The position numbers and the translations under genes are program-made. Below are positions 54,557 through 62,704 of a stretch of DNA of 64,000 nucleotides, in pieces. Within the stretch, counting starts at the first letter, position 1; each line of letters starts with the position of its first letter. Under the pieces are notes generated by a model, which saw nothing but the letters and a program-made list of their open reading frames with translations, was not told where the DNA came from and did not search any database. This DNA comes from Alicyclobacillus fastidiosus (GTDB taxonomy: Bacteria > Bacillota > Bacilli > Alicyclobacillales > Alicyclobacillaceae): NCBI RefSeq assembly GCF_026651875.1, contig NZ_CP104067.1:1054001-1118000 (forward strand). The letters are read 5' to 3'.

Positions 54557-56260
54557 TCAATCGGCGAACCTATACTCCAGTGGGGTTTCGCAACCTGTAC
54601 TGAATCCATGCGATGTAAGAAAGATCACCCGGTCCATTCGACTCGCGAGTCCGGGGTCATGCGTGACGACAATAACGGTACGATTCGCCATCAGCTCTTC
54701 AAGTGCCGTTTCGATATCTGCAGCGGTTAGCGGATCAAGATGTGCCGTAGGTTCGTCGAGAAGGAGCAACGGAGATTGGCGCAACCAAGCACGTGCGATT
54801 GCGATACGCTGGGCTTCACCTCCACTCACCGTCCTACCCCCATCGCCAATCCGCGTGTCAAGACCGTTAGGCAAGGATCGAAACCAAGTGTTCAAACCGG
54901 CTTTTCGCAGGGCCTCGTGCAACTGATCATCTTCAACCATTTCGCCAACTGGTACGGCCATCTGGAGGTTTTCGCGAACCGATCCAGAAAAGATGTGTGG
55001 CTGCTGGTTTAGCAGGGTAACGAGTTTTCGCCATGCAGGAGATGCCAGTGTCTGTACCTGTTTACCTCCCACCTCGATGATTCCCGCCGACGGGGACAAG
55101 CTTCCGGACAATAGTCGCAGCAATGTGGTCTTACCGCATCCGCTTGGACCCACTATGGCAATCCTTTCCTCCGGATGAATGGTTAGATTTAATGAACACA
55201 AACTATCCTCTTTTTCGCCGGGATAGCGAAGACGAATATCTGTAAAACGGATGTCTGGTAATCCGTTCGCCATGGTCCCAGGAATGTTGCGTGCATCGAC
55301 ATCCTCGTTTGGTTCGTCCAACAACTGAAACAATGACTCTGCCGCGGCAAGCCCATTGAGTCCCGCATGGAATTCGCTCCCCAGAGCTCTAATCGGTTGA
55401 AAAAATTCCGGCGTTAGTAAAAGCACCGTCAAGGCGGGTGTGAATGCCAACTCTGCGTGAATTAATCTTAGTCCTAGCGCGAGCGCAACAGCCGCCGTTC
55501 CAAGCGTGGCAAACAGCTCCAAAACAAAGGCGGAAAGAAACGCCACCCGCAACGTCTTCATTGTTGCAACTCGGTTGGCATCGCCAATACGGAACAGAAC
55601 TCGCTTTGCGTCGGCAGAGCGCGAGAACAACTTCAACGCCATCAAACCCTCAATCATCTCGAGAAAACGTGAAGACAAGTCCTCCAGCACGTGCCACTGT
55701 TTGTGGGCTACAGAGTCAGCTCCGTTACCCAGCAAAATCATAAAGAAAACGATAAGCGGGGCGGTGACGACGAGCAGCGCCGCAGAAATCCAATCCAGCC
55801 GAAGGATGTAGAGCAGCAACACGGCAGGAACGAGAACAGCCTCAACGGATTGAGGCAAGTACCTTGCCAAGTACGACTCTAGGTTGTCGACACCTGTCAC
55901 TGCGGTCGTGATCAATTCTCCAGTCTGCATTCTTTCGATTTTCGTCGAACTGAGCGTAAATAACTGTGACATCCAGCGAGAACGCATGTCGAGTTTTGCA
56001 TTTGCTGCAAACCGAGCCGCAATCCAACCTGAAACAGCCCCAAATACACTGCGCGCCAAAAACGTAACTGCCAATCCGGCGTCGAACGTGAACAAATTTG
56101 TGTGTTGTGGCACACGCAAGAACAGAATGCCGATCCCAATAGCCATAAAGTGGGCCTGCAGCAGCAATGAGACACTGCTGCAGACACCCAGCGCGAACGT
56201 CCACGCCATCAACGGCTTAGTCGCTGATAATTGGCGTATCAATCGAGCCTGAACATTCAT
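54557..56260 (-). CDS. cydD: thiol reductant ABC exporter subunit CydD
   Basis: A 567-residue half-ABC transporter with six spans at the N-terminus and an ATPase domain: Walker A GPSGCGKTTLLRLL, LLNQQPHIFSGSVRENL, signature TVSGGEAQRIAIARAWL, Walker B LLLLDEPTAHLDPL and VIVVTHDPGLASRM. It forms the heterodimer with CydC. Its ATG follows the cydB stop by 6 bases. Bacillus calls this position cydC; the naming here follows the common exporter nomenclature. Confidence 0.93.
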   Translation of the reverse strand: MNVQARLIRQLSATKPLMAWTFALGVCSSVSLLLQAHFMAIGIGILFLRVPQHTNLFTFDAGLAVTFLARSVFGAVSGWIAARFAANAKLDMRSRWMSQLFTLSSTKIERMQTGELITTAVTGVDNLESYLARYLPQSVEAVLVPAVLLLYILRLDWISAALLVVTAPLIVFFMILLGNGADSVAHKQWHVLEDLSSRFLEMIEGLMALKLFSRSADAKRVLFRIGDANRVATMKTLRVAFLSAFVLELFATLGTAAVALALGLRLIHAELAFTPALTVLLLTPEFFQPIRALGSEFHAGLNGLAAAESLFQLLDEPNEDVDARNIPGTMANGLPDIRFTDIRLRYPGEKEDSLCSLNLTIHPEERIAIVGPSGCGKTTLLRLLSGSLSPSAGIIEVGGKQVQTLASPAWRKLVTLLNQQPHIFSGSVRENLQMAVPVGEMVEDDQLHEALRKAGLNTWFRSLPNGLDTRIGDGGRTVSGGEAQRIAIARAWLRQSPLLLLDEPTAHLDPLTAADIETALEELMANRTVIVVTHDPGLASRMDRVIFLTSHGFSTGCETPLEYRFAD

Positions 56261-56266
56261 GAGGCA

Positions 56267-57280
56267 TCAATACTCCATATGGTCGTGTAGGGAAAGCCGT
56301 TTACGAAACGTCCAAAACGTCCAAATCGTGTAGCCAAGGATGATAGGGATCAACGTCAGGGCGATCCAAGTCATCACGTGTAACGAATAAGGGTTTGAAG
56401 CCGCGTTGTAGATCGTTAAGCTCCAATTTGGATTGAGCGATGACACCATTACCCTCGGGAACAGATCGATAAATACGGTGATGGTCGAAAATACAATGGT
56501 GAACGATGTCATTAGAAACGCCCAACCATCTTTCTTTGCATGAATAAATAACGGCACGGAAATTAGGGAGATACCTGCAAGCACTGCAATGGTGCCAGGA
56601 TCGATCCCCTTTTTGGAAAATATGCTCGAGTAAAAGTAGCTCAAGATCACAAATATCAACATGAATATCGTCGTCAAAAGACCGGTTCTACGCGCGGCTT
56701 TACGGGCACGCGCCTGGATTTCACCGGTCGTTTTCAGTGTCAAGAACAAAGCTCCGTGTGTAGCGAATAGCAACATCAGCGCGATGGCACAAACGACGCT
56801 GTAGAGGTTAACGAGCCCCCAAAGGGATCCGACGTCGTTCATCTGGGCATCGATGGGTACACCTTTCATAATGTTTGCCAATGCAATCCCCCAGATGATC
56901 GGTGGCAATACGCTCCCCAAGAAAATGGCTGTATCCCACGCCTTGCGCCAATGTTGCGCTGGAAGTTTGCTGCGGTACTCGAGGCCAACTCCGCGGGCGA
57001 TCAGCGCGATCACGAGCAGAAACAAAGGGATGTAAAATCCACTGAACAACGTGGCGTACCACTGCGGAAATGCTGCAAACATCGCACCGCCGGCCGCAAT
57101 CAACCAAACCTCGTTGCCATCCCAGAAGGGCCCGATGGAATTGTACAGCAAACGTCTTTCTTCGTCCGACTTGCCGACAAACGGAGCAAGGATGCCAACG
57201 CCGAAGTCGAACCCTTCCAACACGAAGAAACCTGTAAACAATATGACAATCAGCGCAAACCAGAGACTATTCAACGTCAA
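56267..57280 (-). CDS. cydB: cytochrome d ubiquinol oxidase subunit II
   Basis: A 337-residue subunit with eight or nine spans, starting MTLNSLWFALIVILFTGFFV and containing EGFDFGVGILAPFVGKSDEE and NSIGPFWDGNEVWLIAAGGA, both diagnostic for CydB. I chose TTG 57280, with GGGGGGAG upstream, because it matches the family N-terminus; it overlaps cydA by 14 bases. The open frame to 57346 is not supported. Confidence 0.95.
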   Translation of the reverse strand: MTLNSLWFALIVILFTGFFVLEGFDFGVGILAPFVGKSDEERRLLYNSIGPFWDGNEVWLIAAGGAMFAAFPQWYATLFSGFYIPLFLLVIALIARGVGLEYRSKLPAQHWRKAWDTAIFLGSVLPPIIWGIALANIMKGVPIDAQMNDVGSLWGLVNLYSVVCAIALMLLFATHGALFLTLKTTGEIQARARKAARRTGLLTTIFMLIFVILSYFYSSIFSKKGIDPGTIAVLAGISLISVPLFIHAKKDGWAFLMTSFTIVFSTITVFIDLFPRVMVSSLNPNWSLTIYNAASNPYSLHVMTWIALTLIPIILGYTIWTFWTFRKRLSLHDHMEY

Positions 57281-58676
57281 CTTGCACTCCCCCCGACGGT
57301 TCAAGCAACAAATTGGATGGTATACCGTCTTCGCGCTCATTTTCATCGTCGGGTCCCTGACGGACTGCTCGAGCGGCTAGATACACACCGATTGTGAGAA
57401 GAACGATGTAGACGAACGCAAATCCGACGAGCGTGAAGAGGACATTGGCATTAGAAACTGTTGGCGAGACGGCATCTCGCGTTTGAAGAAGCCCGTAGAC
57501 GATCCAGGGTTGACGCCCCATTTCAGTAAAAATCCAACCTGCTGTATTCGCGATGTAAGGTAACGCAATAGCTGCCAGCATCGATTTGAGAAACCAACCG
57601 TGCTTCAATTCGCGGTCGCGTAGGAAAAGCACAAGGCCGATCAAGCTCAAAAGAACCATTAATGAGCCTGCACCAACCATGATGCGAAATGTCCAAAACG
57701 AAATATAGACGTTCGGAATGTAGTTTCCTGGACCGTATTTTTGAACAAATTGCTGTTGTAATTGATTGATACCTTGCACACGACCGGACAGCCGATTGTA
57801 CGATAGAATGCTTAGCAAATACGGGATTTTGATTGCAAACGTATTATGGTGACCGGCAACATCAATTCCAGCGATCAAAGTTTCCGGAGCATGTAGCGGA
57901 CTCGTGTTCCATAACGCTTCTGCCGCCGCCATTTTCATCGGCTGGGCAACCACCTCGTGTTGTGCTTGTTCGTGTCCGACGACAGCGGTGAGAATGCTGG
58001 ATATCAAGGCAACCACTGTCGCAATGCGAAACGATGGTTGAAAGAGATCGATGGATCGTTTTCGGAGCAGGTACCAGGCACTAATGCCAACCATAAAGAA
58101 CGAGCCTGTGGCGATGGCTCCAAAAAATACGTGTGGGAATTCAACCCACAACTGCGGATTTGTCAGTATTGCGCCAAACGATGTCATTTCCGCACGTCCG
58201 TCGTGAATCGCATAACCCATGGGTTCCTGCATGAATGCATTTGCTGTCAGAATCCAAAACGCGGATAACGTACTGCCTAGGGACACTAACCAAATGGAAG
58301 CAAGATGTACTTTCTTCGGCAGACGTTCCCATCCGAACAACCAAACGCCAAGAAATGTTGATTCGAGAAAGAATGCTGCCAGACCCTCGACGGCGAGTGA
58401 CGGACCAAACACGTCGCCAACAAAGCGAGAATATGTTGACCAATTCATTCCAAATTGAAACTCTTGAAAGATACCTGTGACAACAGCGATCGCCAGGTTG
58501 ATAAGAAAGAACTTCATCCAGAACTGAGCCATTTTTTTGTACTTTTCATCATTCTTCGCGACATAGATGGATTCCAAGATCGCGATAAGAAATCCAAGCC
58601 CGATAGTGAGTGGAACAAATAAGAAGTGATACACTGTCGTCACTCCAAATTGCCACCTCGCCAGATCCACCGCCAT
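57267..58676 (-). CDS. cydA: cytochrome d ubiquinol oxidase subunit I
   Basis: A 469-residue quinol oxidase subunit that binds haems b558, b595 and d. His near the start (WQFGVTTVYHFLFVPLTIGL) and in VVGHEQAQHEVVAQPMKMAA are haem ligands, FGPSLAVEGLAAFFLESTFL carries the conserved Glu residues, and EMGRQPWIVYGLLQTRDAVS is the signature. The Q-loop is short. ATG 58676 has GGAGGCGAG upstream; the frame is open to 58718. It leads the cydABDC operon, which is normally induced at low oxygen. Confidence 0.95.
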   Translation of the reverse strand: MAVDLARWQFGVTTVYHFLFVPLTIGLGFLIAILESIYVAKNDEKYKKMAQFWMKFFLINLAIAVVTGIFQEFQFGMNWSTYSRFVGDVFGPSLAVEGLAAFFLESTFLGVWLFGWERLPKKVHLASIWLVSLGSTLSAFWILTANAFMQEPMGYAIHDGRAEMTSFGAILTNPQLWVEFPHVFFGAIATGSFFMVGISAWYLLRKRSIDLFQPSFRIATVVALISSILTAVVGHEQAQHEVVAQPMKMAAAEALWNTSPLHAPETLIAGIDVAGHHNTFAIKIPYLLSILSYNRLSGRVQGINQLQQQFVQKYGPGNYIPNVYISFWTFRIMVGAGSLMVLLSLIGLVLFLRDRELKHGWFLKSMLAAIALPYIANTAGWIFTEMGRQPWIVYGLLQTRDAVSPTVSNANVLFTLVGFAFVYIVLLTIGVYLAARAVRQGPDDENEREDGIPSNLLLEPSGGVQVDVE

Positions 58677-58915
58677 GTGGGGCTCGCCTCCTTGTTTTGG
58701 ATGTTTTCTTGTCGACATCTCTTAGATGACGAGAGGAGTATACTTCCGTTTAGGGTAGAAGAAATGGACCAACGAAAGGGTTCAAAATTATGTAAAGGAC
58801 TGTTAACTCTTCATTCACAAGTTGGATTCACTTTCGACACACTGTCGAACTCTTTGCGAAAGTTATGGGGCGTATTTGTGAAATCCACATTTCGGAAAGA
58901 CGACGGATATGATGG

Positions 58916-59739
58916 GGCTCTGGTGTAAAAACACCAGGCATGCTAGTATTGTCCGGATAAATTTCAGGGATGAGGCTGTCATGGTATGCATGCGTTCAAA
59001 CGGAAGCACTTCGAATCTCATATTATCCTGACAGCGGTTCGGTGATATTTGCAATACAGCTTAAGCTACCGGGATATCGTCGAACTGCTCAAGGAAAGAG
59101 GAGTTCAGGTTTCTCATACTACTATCATGCGGTGGGTTCACCAGTATGGTCCTGAGATCGATACACGCATTCGTCGTTTCTTAAAGTCAACTACCGATTC
59201 CTACAGGGGTGACGAAAGCTATATTAGAGTGAAAGGACAATGGAAATATCTTTATAGGGCGGTGGATTCTAATGGGCAAACCATTGAATTCATGCTGTCT
59301 ACGAATCGAGATGTCCTCGCCGCAAAGTGATTCTTTAAAGAGGCGTTATCTTCCCACACAATCAATCACCACGTGTCATCACCGTAGATAAAAACCATGC
59401 TTACCCTCCGGCACTACAGCAATTAAAGGACGAAACGGAGATACCGCAAGAAACCTTAATCCGGCAGACGAAATACCTAAATAACATTGTTGAACAAGAC
59501 CACCGATTCATCAAGAAGATCACGAACCAGATGCTGAGATTCAAATCGTTTCAAACTGCTGACAGCACACTTAAGGGAATTGGGGCCATGCACATACTGA
59601 GGAAAGGACAGGTTGAGATACAGCACTCGCCCGTTTCTTCCATCGTGGCGTTCATGGACCACCTGTTTGATCTATCTGCATAACCGAAAATATGAGAGAT
59701 GGCTCAATCTCTTTTGCTCGTAATCTTTGCACTAGAACC
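58916..59739 (+). mobile_element. IS6-family element, decayed copy (824 bp)
   Basis: The ends are degenerate (GGCTCTGGTGTAAAAACACC left, TTTGCACTAGAACC right) but full length, and about as long as the intact copy at 50767. Flanks show no 8-bp duplication. It lies between cydA and the nitrilase gene. Confidence 0.9.
58986..59683 (+). pseudogene. IS6-family transposase with stops and a frameshift
   Basis: The sequence follows the transposase at 50837 closely. ATG 58986 is followed by an in-frame TGA where the intact copy has Trp (codon 20), a second TGA at 59328-59330, and a frameshift just after it. First-Asp region reads RGDESYIRVKGQW; Glu region retains NNIVEQDHRFIKK. It cannot make active protein. 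Confidence 0.9.
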
Positions 59740-59890
59740 GTTAATGGTAAGCGGTCATCCAATTAAAGTCGAAAGGCATACTCCACGCCATTTCCGAATT
59801 GGATGGTTCACTCGGAATCCAATTGGATGGAGACTTTGATGTTGACATGGGCTACTTTTGACTCAGAAACCGGTTTAAGGAGTGAGAGAA

Positions 59891-60862
59891 TTGTCTGGCG
59901 GGACAAATGTCCTTAAGGTTGCGGTTATACAGTGCGCTCCAGTCATCATGGACCGAGAGGCAACCACCCAAAAAGCCATATCGCTGATTCATGAAGCCTC
60001 ACAAAAGGGGGCTAAGTTGGTGGTATTCCCGGAAGCATTCATTCCGGCATACCCTCGTGGACTTGCATTTGGGGCTCGAATCGGTAGCAGAAATGCTGCG
60101 GGTCGGGAGGATTGGGCCCGGTATTGGTGTAACGCCGTCGTTATTCCGAGTGATACGACTCAAGCGCTTGCAGAAGCAGCACGTAATGCCTCTGTCTATC
60201 TAGTTGTAGGCGTAATCGAGAAAGACAACGAGAGTAGTGGCACGCTGTACTGCACAGTTCTGTATTTTGGACCCGACGGAACACTACTCGGCAAGCATCG
60301 AAAGTTGAAGCCCACAGCCTCCGAACGCCTCATTTGGGGTGAAGGAGATGGCAGTACCCTCACTGTTGTCGACACACCTTTTGGTAAACTTGGCGGTCTC
60401 ATCTGTTGGGAGAATTACATGCCATTAGCGAGAATGGCTATGTACTCTAAGGGCATTCAATTGTACGTTGCCCCGACCGCTGATGCTCGGGATGTTTGGC
60501 AAGCCACAATTCGTCACATCGCACTTGAAGGAAGATGTTTTGTATTGTCATGCAATCAGTTTGTTACCAAGGATATGTATCCAACCGATCTTGCTTGTTA
60601 CGAGGAACTCTCCTCAGAACCAGAAATGATGTGTGCTGGTGGAAGTGCAATCGTTGGACCGTTAGGTGATTACGTCGTAGAGCCGGTTTACGGTCGAGAG
60701 GAAATTTTACTGGCTGATCTCGATCTCGATTTAATTGCACAGAGTCGCTTTGATTTTGACCCAATCGCTAGTTACGGACGTCCCGATGTATTCCAGTTAA
60801 TGATCGACGAAAAGAAGCAGGACTCGGTTCGATGGACTACACAAGAAACTGGAACACCCTGA
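59891..60862 (+). CDS. nitrilase family carbon-nitrogen hydrolase
   Basis: A 323-residue enzyme with the Glu-Lys-Cys triad: Glu in VVFPEAFIPAYPRG, Lys in LLGKHRKLKPTASERL and Cys in LGGLICWENYMPLARM. The Pro-x-x-Ala-Arg-Met context after the cysteine is that of true nitrilases, which convert nitriles to acids and ammonia; an aliphatic or aryl-acetonitrile substrate cannot be chosen from sequence. TTG 59891 has AAGGAG 8 bases before it. The next gene, a sulfite reductase, starts 40 bases later. Confidence 0.9.
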   Translation: MSGGTNVLKVAVIQCAPVIMDREATTQKAISLIHEASQKGAKLVVFPEAFIPAYPRGLAFGARIGSRNAAGREDWARYWCNAVVIPSDTTQALAEAARNASVYLVVGVIEKDNESSGTLYCTVLYFGPDGTLLGKHRKLKPTASERLIWGEGDGSTLTVVDTPFGKLGGLICWENYMPLARMAMYSKGIQLYVAPTADARDVWQATIRHIALEGRCFVLSCNQFVTKDMYPTDLACYEELSSEPEMMCAGGSAIVGPLGDYVVEPVYGREEILLADLDLDLIAQSRFDFDPIASYGRPDVFQLMIDEKKQDSVRWTTQETGTP

Positions 60863-60902
60863 AGTTTCGAAACATCGCAGACAGCCTTGTGGAGGTGTCA
60901 AA

Positions 60903-62606
60903 ATGGAAAATAATCCAACTCAGGAGAAAGTATCGAAGGTAGAAGTGATTAAACAAAATGGGAACTTTCTTCGCGGAACAATCGAAGAAGCCTTAACGGA
61001 CGATAAAACGTTCTTTGAGGACGAGAACGTTCAGCAACTAAAATTCCACGGAGTATATCAACAAGATGATCGTGATCTCAGGTCCGTTCTCCGTAAAGAA
61101 GGTAAGGAGAAGCACTACCGGATGATGGTCCGCGCTCGGATTCCTGGTGGAGTACTCACACCGGAACAGTATTTGGTGTTCGACAGACTTGCGGACGAGT
61201 ATAACGAATATGGATCGCTACGCATCACCACGCGGCAGACCATCCAGTTGCATGGGGTGATTAAGCGAAACCTGAAACCCACAATTCAAGCGCTTAATGA
61301 AGTCCTCGTCACGACTCTCGGGGGATGCGGAGACCAAGTGAGGAACACTGTGTGCTGTGCAGCGCCTGGACATCAGATCTATCATAAAGAAGTACGTAGA
61401 GACTTGCTACAACTTGTCAATGCCGTATCGGCTAAGACAAACGCCTACCATGAAATTTGGTTAGATGGAGAGAAGGTTCCTCTATCAGATGAACTGAATG
61501 AAGAGCCGTTGTATGGCGCCGTCTATTTACCACGGAAGTTTAAATTAGGCTTCGCCGTCGAAGGCGACAACTGCATAGACGTATATACGAATGACATTGG
61601 AATTGTTGCTCATATAGATGAGAAACGGATCAGTGGCTATACGCTTTTGGTAGGCGGCGGGATGGGACGAACTGCCTCTGACAAATTGTCATATCCCCGG
61701 TTGGCTACACCTATTTGTTTTGTCAACCGTGATCAATTGATCGAAACTGTGGTAACCATCATTGGTATCCAACGTGATTACGGTAACCGTATCGAACGGC
61801 GTTACGCCCGATTTAAATACTTGTTGGACACGCGTGGGCTGGAATGGTTCCAACAAGAAATGGAAAGCCGCCTTAACCGGGAGCTTGTTCCGCCTCGTGA
61901 GTTGACTTGGAATCGAGCAAATGACCACTTGGGTTGGCACACCGAAAGGGTAGGACGTAGCTACATCGGCATTTTTGTTGAGAACGGACGGATAAAGGAT
62001 ACAGCGGAGTTGCGACTCAAGTCTGTACTACGCGAAATTGTGGAACACTTTCGCCCTACTGTAAGACTCACCACGCAACAAAATATTATTTTAAGTGACA
62101 TTGAAAACTCTAATCGATCCGTTATTGAACAGAAACTTCGCGAAGCAGGAGTAGCTTTGGCTGAAACTTTATCGAAAACGAAATTGTCCGCGATGGCATG
62201 TGTGGCATTACCTACCTGTGGTTTAGCCACTGCGGAATCTGAGCGCGCATTGCCAACCATTCTCCCTGACTTTGAGAGGATGTTTCAGGAGTACGGAATT
62301 GAAGATGAACACATCAGTGTTCGTATGACGGGTTGCCCCAATGGATGCGCTCGCCCATACACGGCTGACATTGCATTCGTTGGGCGTTCGCCCGGAAAGT
62401 ACGACTTGATGCTCGCTGGGGATTTCTACGGCACTCGATTGAACCAACTGTTTCAGGAACTCGTTCCGATCGATAAACTTGCCGACACAGTGCGTCCAAT
62501 TGTTTCCGCATACGCTTCCGAGCGCGAGTTCAGAGAAACTTTTGGTGATTACTGCTGCCGGGTAGGGTTAGACCGATTTCGTGAACTAATTACCAAAAAT
62601 AGATAG
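60903..62606 (+). CDS. cysI: assimilatory sulfite reductase, hemoprotein (siroheme) subunit
   Basis: A 567-residue siroheme/[4Fe-4S] protein that reduces sulfite to sulfide. KHYRMMVRARIPGGVLTPEQ, YGSLRITTRQTIQLHGV and GGCGDQVRNTVCCAAPG form the first repeat. The cluster cysteines are in ACVALPTCGLATAESERAL and ISVRMTGCPNGCARPYTADI. A flavoprotein partner (cysJ) is not next to it. Sulfide from this enzyme would feed cysK far upstream. A ferredoxin nitrite reductase is the alternative, but the length and ends match CysI of Bacillales. Confidence 0.88.
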   Translation: MENNPTQEKVSKVEVIKQNGNFLRGTIEEALTDDKTFFEDENVQQLKFHGVYQQDDRDLRSVLRKEGKEKHYRMMVRARIPGGVLTPEQYLVFDRLADEYNEYGSLRITTRQTIQLHGVIKRNLKPTIQALNEVLVTTLGGCGDQVRNTVCCAAPGHQIYHKEVRRDLLQLVNAVSAKTNAYHEIWLDGEKVPLSDELNEEPLYGAVYLPRKFKLGFAVEGDNCIDVYTNDIGIVAHIDEKRISGYTLLVGGGMGRTASDKLSYPRLATPICFVNRDQLIETVVTIIGIQRDYGNRIERRYARFKYLLDTRGLEWFQQEMESRLNRELVPPRELTWNRANDHLGWHTERVGRSYIGIFVENGRIKDTAELRLKSVLREIVEHFRPTVRLTTQQNIILSDIENSNRSVIEQKLREAGVALAETLSKTKLSAMACVALPTCGLATAESERALPTILPDFERMFQEYGIEDEHISVRMTGCPNGCARPYTADIAFVGRSPGKYDLMLAGDFYGTRLNQLFQELVPIDKLADTVRPIVSAYASEREFRETFGDYCCRVGLDRFRELITKNR

Positions 62607-62636
62607 ATGGTTGATCTTAGCGAGTAGATGTAAGCT

Positions 62637-62669
62637 AATACTGCCAACGCGGGGCTGTTGGCAGTATTA
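62637..62669 (+). terminator. strong hairpin after cysI
   Basis: TAATACTGCCAAC (62637-62649) pairs exactly with GTTGGCAGTATTA (62657-62669) around a 7-base loop. No T-run follows, so it may act as an mRNA-stabilising or weak terminator structure. It lies 30 bases after cysI and 35 before the next start. Confidence 0.6.
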
Positions 62670-62704
62670 CGGAATGTATACAAATAAACGAGGGAGACAC
62701 AGAA

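Noticed and set aside
58626-58928. 100-residue plus-strand frame opposite the cydA start
   Set aside because: It overlaps the cydA 5' end and leader, and its sequence has no family character.
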